This document shows positions 1 through 11,463 of a stretch of DNA of 64,000 nucleotides, in pieces; position 1 is the stretch's first letter; each line of letters starts with the position of its first letter. The DNA is from Avena insularis (Eukaryota > Streptophyta > Magnoliopsida > Poales > Poaceae): contig CM042685.1 in the NCBI GenBank assembly GCA_023614405.1, positions 230,371,661 to 230,435,660 on the forward strand, read 5' to 3'. The position numbers and the translations under genes were made by a program. The notes under the pieces were generated by a model. That model was not told the DNA's origin. It worked only from the letters and a program-made list of their open reading frames with translations, and made no database searches.

Positions 1-1438
1 TCTTTTCTAGAACTAACCTATTAACAAGTTGCCATAGTGCCAGTTGCATGTTTCTTCTGTTTTTGGTTCCAGAAAGGCAGAAAATCAATATTCTCGGAAT
101 TGGACGGGGACAAAAGCCAAAGTCAATATTTTACCGTGGGGGACACGAATCTAGAAGATGAGACGGAGAAGCAAACCAGGGCGGCCAAACCCCCCCTAGG
201 CGTGGCCAGGGGTGGGCCCATGCCTAGGCGGGGTGTGGCCCCTGGTCGCGTCCCGGCCTCACCTCTTCGCCTATAATAAGCCCCCGATGCAGAAACCCTA
301 AGTACCCGATCAAAATTCCACGAAACCTTCTGTAGCCGCCGCCACCGTCGTCCCTAGATCGGGAGGATCTGAAGTTCTTCATGGCACCTTGCCGGAGGGG
401 AAATCATCCCGGAGGCCTTCTCTCCAGTATGAAGCGTGGGTAGTTCCACCTTGGACTATGGGTCCATGTAGTAGCTAGATGGTTGTATCTCCTCCTTGTG
501 CTTTCATGTATAGATCTTGTGATCTCCGTTCATGATCAAGATCTAATCTATTTTGTAATCATGCATGTTGTGTTTACGGGGATCCGATGGATATTGAGAT
601 TACTATGTCATATTGATTAATGGTTTTGTCTTTATGATTCTATCATGTCTGTGTTATTTGTGATCTTGCATGCTCTCGGTTGTTAGTAGCTATCTTGGCC
701 AAGTAGTTGCTAGTGACTCCAAGAGGGGGTATTTATGCTCGATAGTGGGTTCATGCCTCTAGTTTCCAAGGGAAGTGACAGAAATCTCTTTGGTTGTAGA
801 TGTGTTGTTGCTACTAGGGAGAAAAAACGGTCTCTTGTTCATGGAACAAGTGGATTGTTTACCTTACACACTTTGCTTAAAGCAGTTGTCTGTTGCTTGA
901 AATTTAATACTGGAGGGGGTTCGGATAATAACCTAAAGGTGGACTTCTAGTCATAGATGTAGTTGGATGGAGGTCTATGTATATTGTTGTATTGCCCAAT
1001 CGAATCTCATAGGATCTTTTTGTCTGGTATTGCATTGTTATGCCTTGCTCAGTTCCTGTCAATTGCCCTGTTGTAATTTGTTTATCTTTCATGACATGTT
1101 GTTTATCTAAGGAGAGCACCTCTAGTGAACTATGGACCCCGGTCCAATCTTTACCATTGATACATATTCCACTGTTACTTGTTTACTTGCTGCAAACCAT
1201 TACCTTCCACACAATATGTTTAATCCTTTGTTACAGCAATCGGTGAGATTGACAACCTCACTGTTAGTTGGGGCAAAGTCTTGAGTTTGTATTGTGCAGG
1301 TCTCCGTGTTGCTTGCAACGCCTGTGTGACGTTTCCTTCCTCCTACTGGTTCGATAACCTCGGTTTCTTACTGAGGGAAGACTTGCTGCTGTGCTACTTC
1401 ACACCTTGCTCTTGGGGTTCCCAACAAGATCCACATCA
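1..1438 (+). repeat. Athila-type LTR remnant (element H), cut by window start
   Basis: The stretch has the anatomy of a grass Ty3/gypsy LTR: a GC-rich U3, a TATA-like box at 272-279, a leader with 'gatgcagaaaccctaag', and a U5 ending near 'cccaacaagatccacatca'. The open frames here (37-276, 735-950) have no recognisable domain and are chance ORFs. No PBS follows position 1438, so this is a solo or truncated LTR lying against element B. The right boundary is inferred from the terminal CA and the change of sequence character. The Athila assignment rests on general resemblance to Triticeae LTRs. Confidence 0.5.
272..279 (+). promoter_or_regulatory. TATA-like box of the element H LTR
   Basis: The motif 'tataataa' follows a GC-rich U3 and precedes a leader-like sequence, which is the usual place of a retrotransposon core promoter. 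Confidence 0.45.
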
Positions 1439-2091
1439 ACTGAGCCATCAATAGACATAGCTTTTTAGAATGAAATCAACCTTTGAAGAAATGTTTATGA
1501 AAACCTGCATAGTCTATGACCTATGGTTTGTGGCTATAGCTAGTGCATCAAACACTCCTTTTTAGTGAACTTGTTGAGTACACTTGTACTCAATGTATCT
1601 TCTTAACCCTTGCTAGATTCTGAGGCTAATACAGACGACGTCTACATCAACTTATGCTCAAGGAATCATCATTAAAAATCTCAAGCTCTTAAATGAAGTC
1701 AAGGAAGTCAACACATACATCAACTATAGTGGATCTCAAGATGTTGATTAGATAGAAATATAAACTCTAGCCACAGAACCTACTTCTATAGTGTATTGCT
1801 ATAGAAGCAATTCAAGCCAAATAGTTAGATGCTAATCTTATTAGCATGATAATTATGAATTGGTTATTTTCTGGTACTACTTAGTGAAGAGTTGTATTCT
1901 CTCTCTTTAACCTAGAGTGTTCTATGGATCTTTTGTAAAGAGACAAGTTGTAAACCATAGTCATGTAATGGACCTGCTATGTTTCTGTTGTGCCACTCTG
2001 AGGGATGTAATACTAGTGAATGGTGCCTCATTGGTGTTATGTCAACGACTATAGTGTACTACATCATGCAGTGGTATGCTGGGTCACCTCA
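1439..2091 (+). repeat. Element B 5' LTR, U5-side remnant
   Basis: This AT-rich sequence ends in 'gggtcacctca' two bases before a tRNA-Met-type PBS, the position of a 5' LTR end. Its upstream part is missing and element H sequence abuts it. No ORF of note. The matching end of the 3' LTR would lie beyond the Sirevirus insertion, so the pair cannot be compared here. Confidence 0.45.
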
Positions 2092-2093
2092 GC

Positions 2094-2105
2094 TGGTATC
2101 AGAGC
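2094..2105 (+). other. Primer binding site of element B (initiator tRNA-Met type)
   Basis: 'tggtatcagagc' matches the complement of the plant initiator tRNA-Met 3' end, the common PBS of chromoviruses and copia elements. It lies two bases after the inferred LTR end. Confidence 0.7.
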
Positions 2106-2390
2106 ATATGCTTTGACCTTAGGTTGGAAACCTAGTAAATGGGTATAACCTGTAGGAAAGACTCTAGCAACAATAAAGAGTTCTCTAAAGATATGATGAA
2201 TATTCAATAGGGAATAATTTCATCATGTTTCTAGTGCAATAATTCTTTATTATAATGCAATTTCAAGTAATTACCATTAGTTTTAACTCACTTTTATGGA
2301 TGATAATTTCTTATCTATAGTATACAACGGAACCTCGGTATCCACACCAGAATGTTCAAGTGTTGAACAGGACGTTAGATTCGTTTAGCT
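2106..2390 (+). other. Element B leader, cut by element A
   Basis: AT-rich sequence between the PBS and the truncated end of element A. No ORF or motif is visible. Its continuation is expected at 10417. Confidence 0.4.
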
Positions 2391-3289
2391 CTTTAATAGA
2401 GCACCAGAGCAAAGCATTAACACTCCGTGAACACATGTGATCCTCACACCACAGCCATCCCCTCCGGTTGTCCCAATTATTTTTACTTTGGGGCCATTGG
2501 ATCCGGACAATGATATGTGTACACAACTTGCAGATAAGATCACAAACAATACTATCATAATGATTCAATAATAAGTTCATCTCTGAGATCATGGCACTCG
2601 GGCCGTAGTGACAAGCATTAAGCACAACAAGTTGCAACAAAGTCAAATAGCACTAATAGAGATACTAGGCACTATGCCCTAACAGATCTTATTCGATTAC
2701 ATGATAGAACTCATCCAATCCCTACCATCCCCAAGCCTACAGTGGGGGATTACTCACTCATGGATGAGGGAAACATCGGTGGTTGATGGAGATGTGTTGG
2801 TGATGACGATGGCGATGATCCTCTCCAAATTCCCCGTCCGACAGGGTGCCAGAACAGAGTTTCTGGATCTGAATCTTGGTTTCTGGTGGCGGTGACGGAG
2901 CGGAAATCTTTCTAGAAAACTATCGAACCCCCCTCTGTTTTTAGGTCAGAAGGCAACTTATAGGCGTGGAGGGAGGCCGAGTAGCTGCCTGGGGTGGCCA
3001 AACCTCCCCTAGGCGCGGGGTCAGTGGGCCCGTGCCTGGGGTGGGTCTGGGCGCCCCAGGCTTCCCCTCTGTCTCCCCTTCTGGCTCCGTGGATCTTTTG
3101 GTGACATATAATTTTTGGCATATTTTCTGGGATTTTTCCTGATAGTTCATTTTCTACACAAAAACAAGACACCAAGGTAATTTTGCTGAAAACAGCGTCA
3201 GTCCGTGTTAGTTGTATCCAAACCACACAAGTTTAGAGGAAAAACAATAGCAAAGTGTTCGAGAAAGTAGATACGTTTTGGATGTATCA
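2391..3289 (-). repeat. Element A 3' LTR, truncated
   Basis: It aligns along its length with about 9510-10416 in the other LTR, including the 'cattaacactcc' block and the end 'tacgttttgga(t/c)gtatca'. The R/U5-side part found at 9020-9510 is absent, so the left end is a truncation. Confidence 0.85.
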
Positions 3290-3304
3290 ACTCCTCCCAA
3301 GCTT
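3290..3304 (-). other. Polypurine tract of element A
   Basis: On the minus strand this reads 'aagcttgggaggagt' directly before the LTR start 'tgatacatcc', the expected plus-strand priming site. Confidence 0.75.
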
Positions 3305-6300
3305 AGCTTATTGCTTGTCCTCAAGCAATTCAGTTGAAAACTGAGTGCGATAAAAGAACTTTTACGAACACTTTGCTTCATATGATGTAAATATTCTCAG
3401 CATAGGAGTAGATGCTTAAACCATTCATAATAAAGAGTATGCAACTAAGTCCACTCAATAGTCATTGCAAGCTATGAAGAGAAACCAACTCAGTAATAAT
3501 AAGTAGCATGAAACATAAACATAAGCAACATTGGAATGCTCATAGTAAGGTATGATAGAGTGGTATCTCGCTTGCCTTTGTTTGTAGAGCACAATATAAA
3601 TGCCAAGGCACCTCTGAAGTTTAAGTGAAGACTAGAGGTAAAATATCAGAGATACAAGCATCAAAGTCATGACATAATTAACCAAGTTTTGGAACAAACA
3701 CAAGAATGACAACTATGCTCTCAAGAAGGTGCTCATAGAATAAGTGGTGACTCAACAAAGTTATGAAAACGGGTTTGTGAAGGTTTGAAAGGCTTCCTAA
3801 TGCTGAAAGGAAGGTACTCATTAGATTTGATCTCTCATTGCCCCTATCATAGGCATCTTCATGTGGTTAAGGTGAAAGTGAGGTCCACTCTGAATTATAT
3901 GCTTGAAAGACCATATACTAAAAATCCCAAGTCCCTTGAGTGCGAGGGCCACTCTGCATACTACTCAACTTTGGGTCCAGGCAAGTTCTTGTCATTGTAA
4001 GTATTTGCATACCATCGAGAACCGCCAACGGGGTACCCCTTGCATATGGTACATGAGATTTCCCATAACCAAAATGACAAGGCAAGTAGACAATGAGCAT
4101 CTCAGCAATATTTTTATTTACTATATGCATAGTTTTTTATTGAGGATGCTTCATAGATGACTCACTATGGTGATGCTGCAAGTTTCCACCATGATTAGGC
4201 ATGAGGCTAGTGGCCCAGGCGTTTCTCTAACACAGAATACAAACTCCATGGACTCACAAGTCCCCCTCTCATTTCGCATCGTTGACATCCGCAAACAAAA
4301 GTGCAAGGTATCAACTAGATATAAATGTATCTAAAAGGTGTTGAAAGCGTTCCTCGTGATAGCACGGTTCTGCTAACTCCCATCATATAATTTGCAAGCA
4401 TATAACTTTCATGGACTAGTCATAATGGTTCAAGATTATTAAGCGCAAGGAATAAAGTGTGCCATCAAGTTCGCGAGAGCTTTACTAACTAAATTTCTCA
4501 AAAAAGACAAACATTTTATTTTGGAAGAAAACACGGCATATAGAATATGCACTGAAGTAGCAAATGATGCTAATAGGTAGGTATGGTGGACACAGCTGGC
4601 AATATTGGTTTTGGGGAGTTGGAAGCACAGGTAGAGCACATACTCAGTGCAAGTGAAGGCTAGCAATACAGAGGGAGCGACAAACGAGAGAGCAATAACT
4701 GTCATAATCATGCTTGCAACAAAACAGGACTAATTATGGCATGAAAGTGATATAATAACTCTGAGGCAAAATAAATCATCGAGGCTTACTGACTATTGAT
4801 TAGTCATATGCATGCGTGAGCATGTGCCAAGTCGATTCACATGAACAGTCAGAGGAGGATACCACAATATCATACCAAAGTATGAATAATACAATGCAGG
4901 CAAACATTCATATGACATGCTACAAACTATTAGCAAGCTGGAGCTAATCATAGACAAGCAAGAACTACTAAGCATCCATAATGACATACACCTTACACAA
5001 ACAGGCTAAGCATGCTGACAATGATGAGTATATGTACAAAAATGAAGACAAATAGAGTTCTTTACCAGCCTCTTACCACTACTCGAGTTGTCTTAATTTT
5101 CATTATTGCTCTTCACTTGTGTGACTTGAATAATTAACATGAAACCAAAATCCACTGAGGACAGCTGAACCCTGCGAAGAACTCACAAAACCAAAGAAGA
5201 ACAACAAATATTTTTGGTGTTTTCGATTTTTTTAAAACAAGCACACAAAGCAAAAACAAATGAAGCAAAAGAAAACCAAAAACAAAAACTAAGACGCTCC
5301 AAGAACAACACAACTGTTCATGAAACAATAAAAACGAAGTGTCTAGAAAGACCTGAGATTTTTATTGATGAAGAAGGGGATGCCTTGGGCACCCCCAAGC
5401 TTTGACGCTTGTACCTCTTGAATAATTCTTGGGGTGACACGGAGTGGCTCCCCCCAAGATTGAGCTTTTGTCCATTCTTCATCTCATTACATCATCCTCT
5501 CACTACACCTGAAATTTTTCCTTCATACAAAACTTCACACAATCTTCATTAGCAACATTAGATTATTCAAAAGATATTAGACCTCTGGCAAAGCTTTGGA
5601 ACAGCAAGACTTTTCACTAAAAACACAAGCTAATGTAGCAACTCCTTCAAAAAGCTCAATTCACCTAAAGAGAACTCAAAAAGGAATCAATAAGAAGCAA
5701 ATGCAAATAATGGCAGAAATCTGTCAAAACAAACCAACAGGTAGAAACCGATTATTTAGAAAATATTTTGTTGCTCAAATCAAAAAGTGTTGAACTAACG
5801 AAAGTTTTCCAAGATACTGGGGGTTTGTTCGTACATTTTCAGCTCAATCCGACTTACATAGACTCCTCACGAATTTTTATGGTGGAGGACAGAAATCTGT
5901 TTTGGGACAGCAACTCCCCAAATCTTACTTCCCTCTCATTAGAGGTCATTCTTGGCACAAAAAGCAAACAAAAAGGATAAGGAGAGGTCAATACTGAAGT
6001 AATAACTTCCAAGACTCAAGTAAACTCTTGGGTTATCTCCCAACAAGTACTTTTCTTTAACGCCTTTAAGATAGGCACGACGAAGAGCAAGGATTGGAAA
6101 AGAGAAAAATAAAAGTGAGCAAGTATAACCACTGTGAAAACATTGTTCTATTCATTAAAATCCTTTTGTTAACAAGGTTTATCAAGTCTTGTTACCAAAA
6201 AAATATTATATGAAGCAAAACTTTGCATTCTACAAGGTGATTATGTTACCTCATACTTGATAGCAATGGTCCCAATCATAATAGTTTCAAAATTTTCTTG

Positions 6301-6402
6301 TGGAATGGGACAATATATTTCTCCAACCTTGATGCCTTCAATATTTTCAATAGAATTTAGGCAATAGCTTCTGACAACCTTCTTGGGGAAATAGACAGTG
6401 TG
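3305..6402 (-). other. Element A interior between protease and PPT, non-coding
   Basis: About 3.1 kb of AT-rich sequence in which autonomous relatives carry RT and integrase. Only short ORFs occur and none shows a pol motif. The block near 6035-6075, 'ggttatctcccaacaag', resembles a non-coding segment common in Triticeae Athila-like elements. I see nothing else here. Confidence 0.6.
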
Positions 6403-8930
6403 CTATTTGTCATTAATATTGAATGTTACTTTTCCTTGATTGCAATTGATGACAGCACCTGCAGTATTAAGAAAAGGTCTCCCAAGAATAATAGACATAT
6501 TATCATCTTCAGGCATTTCAAGCACAACAAAATCAGTTAAAACCATGCAATTATGAGAAACTTGATCAGGAACATCCTCACATATACCAACAGGAATAGT
6601 AGTTGACTTATCAGCCAATTGCAAAGATATATCAGTTGGTATCAACATTTCTGGCTGGAGTCTCTTGTAGAGAGAAAAAAGCATAACACTAACTCTAGCT
6701 CCCAAATCATATAAAGCAATTCTAACATAATTATTCTTAATGGAGCAAGGAATAGTTGGTATACCTGGATCACCAAGTTTCTTTGGAACCTTACCATTGA
6801 AGGAATAATTAGCAAGTAAAGTATAAATCTCATTAGGAATCTTCCTTTTATTAGAGACAATATCCTTCATATACTTTGAATAAGGAGGCAATTTAATAGC
6901 ATCATTCAAAGGAATTTGCAAGAATAAAGGTTTCATCCACTCACAAAACTTGTTGTAGTGTTCCTCCTCCTTTGACTTGTGTTTCTTACCTGGAAAAGGC
7001 ATAGGTTTCTGCACCCAAGGTTCTCTCTCTTTACCATGTTTATTAGCAATAAAATCTTCCTTTGTGTATCTAGTGTTCTTAGTGTCTTTCTCAGGTTCTT
7101 CCTCACCTTCCTCCTTATCAGGAGACTCATCAATATTACCACTCTCAGTTTCAGCATCAGAGACATATATACTATTAGGATCTACAGCAGGTTCAAGTAG
7201 TTCCTCAACTTTCTTATGTTTCGTTTTCTTCCTCTTACGAGGACTACCACTATCCTCACCTTGTTGGGAATCCTGCTCTATTCTTTTAGGGTGTCCTTCA
7301 GGATATAAAGGATCTTGAGTAGCTGCACCACTCCTAGTTCTAATTCCATAAGCATGTTTATTTCCTGAAGCATTAACTAGCATATCCTTTTGTACTTTAG
7401 CAAGTTGATCAGGTTGAGTTTGAACCATTTGAAAGTGTTTACAAAGCATTTTAATATCATTAGAAGTTCTTTCCACAATATCTTTCAACTCATTGATAGC
7501 TCTAGAGTTTTCCAATAAATGATTCTGAACTTGTTTATTAAAATTACCTTGTTTAACAATAAATGTGTCAAGTTCCTCTAAGCATTGATCAGGAGGCTTA
7601 CCATAAGGAATATCACCTTCATCAAAGTGTTGGAGAGAGTGTACCTCAATAGTAGATGAGTGGGGAATTGGCTTACATAATTCTTCTATGGGAGGTAGAT
7701 TCTTCACATTTTCAGCTCTAATACCTTTCTCCTTTAGACACTTTTTAGCTTCCTTCATCACGTCATCATTTAATGCAATAACTCCCCTCTTCTTTGTTGT
7801 TGTTGGTGGAACTGGTTCAGGAACATCTGGTTCAGGAGTAACTGGTTCAGGAGTAATAGGCTCAGGTGTATTCAGCTCAGTTGAAGTCCAATCATCATAA
7901 TTCTTGCTTATCTTGTTCATTAATTCTTCAGCATCTGTAGGAGTCCTTTTCCTGAAAACACAATCAGCAAAGCTATCTAGGTAGGTCCTAGAATCATCAG
8001 TTAGTCCATTATAATAAATATCAAGCAACTCATTCTTAGGTAATGGACATCCAGGATATGCATGAATCAAGGAACATAATCTTTTCCATGACTCAGGCAA
8101 TTTCTCTTCTTCTTCCTATTTAAAATCAAAAAGTCTCTACAAAGCAGCATGTCTAGCACTGGGAGGAAAATATTTATGGAAGAAAGAAGAAATCAAGCAA
8201 TCAGGGCTATCAATGGAACCAGGAGGTAATCTATTAAACCAAGCCCTAGCTTCTCCTTTTAGTGAAAAAGGGAAGATCTTAGCAACAAAGTACTTGCGCA
8301 TTTTAAAATCATCAGAGATCAAAGCACTCATAGTAGAAAGCTCATTCATATGAGCCACAACACTCTCGTTTTCAGTACCACAAAAAGGTTCTTTCTCAAC
8401 AATATCTAAATAAGATAAATCAATAGAGAAATCATAATCTTTATCTTTAATATCTATGGGAGAGGTGACAAACTTAGCATCATAGACTTCTTAGGTATAA
8501 TAGTATGTCTAGCAAGGAGACTCTTAATAGCACTAGCACCATGTGTGTTTCGGCACTCTTCAACAAATTCATCAGTGAGCTCTATGTAACCATCATTAAT
8601 ATCAAAACTCTCACTAGACTCAGGTGAGCTAACAGGTGTAACAGTGTCTTCACTAGGAGTTTCGGTATTTCCTAGACTATCCATAGTAGCATCTAGAAAA
8701 GGACCTAATGAACCACTCGCATCAAGCACATTATAAGTAACATCATGAGTATCAAAAGTAGTTTCAGATTCAGCAGTAGTAGAAGTGTGTGTAGCATGAT
8801 CATATGGTGGTGGTGTGACAAGCTTACTTATAATAGACGGTGAATCAAGAGAAATAGAGGTGTTTAGGACTATACCTCTTCTTGTAGTGGATGGTAAAAT
8901 AGGGAACTTTCCATCACGAGACTTCCCCAT
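6403..8930 (-). pseudogene. Athila-like gag and protease, broken
   Basis: The minus-strand frame starts best at 8930 (MGKSRDGKF, near the PBS). The capsid-like core includes 'ARAWFNRLPPGSI' near 8250, followed by 'PESWKRLCSLI' at the start of the long open part (8100-6403, 565 aa). A charged Lys/Glu-rich linker comes next. A retropepsin-like segment follows with DLGARVSVM, where relatives usually have D-L-G-A-S, and ILGRPFLNTAGA near the end. Breaks are a frameshift near 8490 and a stop near 8115 between the gag pieces. These parts would package RNA and cleave the polyprotein. The R for S after DLGA suggests an impaired protease. Confidence 0.85.
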
Positions 8931-8990
8931 GATGAAAGGAGTAGAAGTGAACAATAATAGATCCAAGTGAACTTACAAATAAAGCTATGG

Positions 8991-9008
8991 TCCCCGACAA
9001 CGGCGCCA
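8991..9008 (-). other. Primer binding site of element A (tRNA-Asp type)
   Basis: Minus strand 'tggcgccgttgtcgggga' lies 11 bp after the LTR end 'gggtcatca'. It matches the complement of the plant tRNA-Asp 3' end with one mismatch and is typical of grass Athila-type elements. Confidence 0.85.
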
Positions 9009-9019
9009 GAAAATAGTCT

Positions 9020-10416
9020 TGATGACCCACAAGTGTAGGGGATCGCAACAGTCTTCGCGGGTAGTATTACCCAATTTATTGATTCGACACAAGGGGAGAC
9101 AAAGAATACTTGCAAGCCTTAACAACTGAGTTGTTAGTTCAGCTGCACCTGGAAATAGTTCTTGCTCACAGAAGTTTATTAGTAGCAACAGTTTGTAATA
9201 GCAACATCAAAGCAACAACAGCAGTAACAACAACGGTGAAACAATAGCAATAGTAACAGTAACGGTAACAGTAGGATTTGAGTGCGGTAGGCATAGGGAT
9301 GAATGGACGGCGTTGCATGGACGAGTCTAAACATGTAACTTCAAGAACTAGGGCATTGCAGATAAATAATAATAAGCATCCAAGTACTAAACAATCCTAG
9401 GCATGTGCTCCAAATATAGTCATACATGCCCGCAATGAGAACTTGCACAACATCTTCTGTCCAGCCAGCCCGTGGAAGCAGGGCCTCTAGGGAACTACTG
9501 GCAATTAAGGTGCTCCTTTTAATAGATCATCAGAGAAAAGCATTAACACTCCATGAACACATGTGATCCTCACACCACAGCCATCCCCTCCGGTTGTCCC
9601 AATTATTGTCACTTTGGGGCCTTTGGATCCAGACAATGATATGTGTACATAACTTGCAGATAATATCATAAACAATACTATCATAATGATTCAATAATGA
9701 GTTCAGATCTGAGATCATGGCACTCGGGCCCTAGTGACAAGCATTAAGCACAACAAGTTGCAACAAAGTCAAATAGCACTAATAGAGATATTAGGCACTA
9801 TGCCCTAAAAGATCTTATTCGATTACATGATAGAACTCATCCAATCCCTACCATCCCCAAGCCTACAATGGGGGATTACTCATTCATGGATGAGGGAAAC
9901 ATCGGTGGTTGATGGAAATGTGTTGGTGATGACGATGCCGATGATCCTCTCCAAATTCCCCGTCCCGACAGGGTGCTAGAACAGAGTTTCTGGATCCGAA
10001 TCCTTGTTTCTGGTGGCGGCGGCGGAGCGGAACTCTTTCTGGAAAACTATCAAACCCCCCTCTGTTTTTAGGTCAGAAGGCAACTTATAGGCGCGGAGGG
10101 AGGCCGAGTAGCTGCCTGGGGTGGCCAAACCTCCCCCAGGCGTGGGGTCAGTGGGCCCGCGCCTAGGGTGGGTCTGGGCCCCCCAGGCTTCCCCTCTGTC
10201 TCCCCTTCTGGCTCCGTGGATCTTCTGGTGACATATAATTTTTGGCATATTTTCCGGGATTTTTCCTGATAGTTCATTTTCTGCACAAAAACAAGACACC
10301 AAGGTAATTCTGCTGAAAAAAGCGTTAGTCCGTGTTAGTTGTATCCAAATCACACAAGTTTAGAGGAAAAACAATAGCAAAGTGTTCGAGAAAGTAGATA
10401 CGTTTTGGACGTATCA
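9020..10416 (-). repeat. Element A 5' LTR (about 1.4 kb)
   Basis: Runs from TG (minus, 10416) to CA (minus, 9020) and is followed by the PBS. A TATA-like box lies at 10083-10090. The U5 side (9190-9275) has a degenerate CAA/CAG-rich microsatellite. The U3 side is duplicated at 2391-3289. Confidence 0.85.
10083..10090 (-). promoter_or_regulatory. TATA-like box in element A LTR
   Basis: Minus strand 'ctataagt' follows a GC-rich stretch. The same motif occurs in the other LTR near 2955. Confidence 0.4.
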
Positions 10417-11463
10417 TACTAATACTCTCCAACAACTTATGTGGAGTCTGGATTGTAAATCAAGACTCTTGGTCAAGATTTATAGTTACTATGATGGGCA
10501 GGTATTAGGCAAATACCGTGTCATGATCATGTTACCCAAGAAGTTAGGACTTAAAGGAGAAATTCCATCAGGAGAGGCTAGGTGTATGGCATCGGCATAT
10601 CATATTGCAATAATGGCAGCCATAACCATGATCTGAGAACAGAAATCTCAAGCTCTGGTAGGTAGCACTCACACTATTATACCCCATGAAACCTCAAGTT
10701 CGGAGCCTGAGTTAGATCATTCTACCCTGGTACAAACTAAACCTACTTTAGCTGTAGAGTATATGGATCGATATAGGTCTCCACTGAATACTTTCCAAAA
10801 CACTCGTCAACTACTAGTTCATGAACTAGATACTGTCATTGAGGATTTTACCGATCCTGTCAAAGCAATGGCATGTAGACAGAACTTAGATAAAGAAGCT
10901 AGGCATCCTAAAGCCGTCTTTTCAGGAGAAGTGTACGAAGAAACCAAATTTGATGATCCACAGTTGGAAACTTATGCCTACTACCAGAATAAACCTCAAT
11001 AACCTGAAGATCCATGGTCCAAATATGCTTCAGAACAGAAAACTTGGGGCAAAGCCAATCCAAATATTCCTGTGAAGGACTATTATGTATGGGGAGTAGA
11101 GTCTTGGAATGGGACCATAGGAAATCCTATACCTGTTGATGCTAGCACCGGAAAAGAAACCAATGTTAACCTTAGAGAGCCTTATGGACCATATGGGGGT
11201 AATACCAATCCTATCGTCCTAGAAGAATGTCCTGATAGTTATTATACCAATATGTATGAATGGATCAAGGAAAAAAGTCGAAGGAACCATCTTACTTTGA
11301 GAAAGCGTTGGAAGAAACACAGGAATATCCTAAAGGAAGTCATGACAACTCCAGTCATTTTTCAATGACTAACCTCAGTCTAGGTACTTCTAATCAAGAA
11401 TATGCACCTCATGGATGCTCTTACGTTCCAGAAGGTAGTCATAGTACTTCACGTCATTATTGA
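10417..11463 (+). pseudogene. Element B gag-like remnant, unrecognised
   Basis: Open blocks at 10763-11002, 11072-11368 and 11260-11463 encode hydrophilic protein rich in Asp, Glu, Asn and Tyr (for example LREPYGPYGGNTN and EYAPHGCSY). One in-frame stop at 11000-11002 separates the first two blocks. I do not recognise a family: there is no zinc knuckle, no protease triad and no clear capsid motif. The position after a PBS and leader suggests a degenerate gag or accessory ORF of the non-autonomous element B. It could also be a captured host exon. Confidence 0.35.

Larger units (their letters stand above)
2391..10416 (-). mobile_element. Element A: Athila-like gag-protease retrotransposon without pol
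   Basis: On the minus strand the order is: 5' LTR (10416-9020), PBS complementary to tRNA-Asp (9008-8991), gag plus protease (8930-6403), about 3.1 kb without coding capacity, PPT (3304-3290) and a truncated 3' LTR (3289-2391). The protease-like segment with a D-L-G-A box and an I-L-G-R-P-F-L box fits the Athila branch of Ty3/gypsy. There is no RT, RNase H or integrase, so it would have depended on a partner element. The 3' LTR lacks roughly the last 500 bp, so no TSD can be checked. Confidence 0.8.

Noticed and set aside
6977..7318. Plus-strand ORFs of 113 and 73 aa with Ser/Leu/Phe-rich, membrane-like sequence
   Set aside because: They are shadows of the charged linker in the minus-strand Athila gag.
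9190..9275. CAA/CAG/GTAACA microsatellite as a coding tract
   Set aside because: It lies in the U5 of the Athila LTR between PBS and U3 with no open frame.
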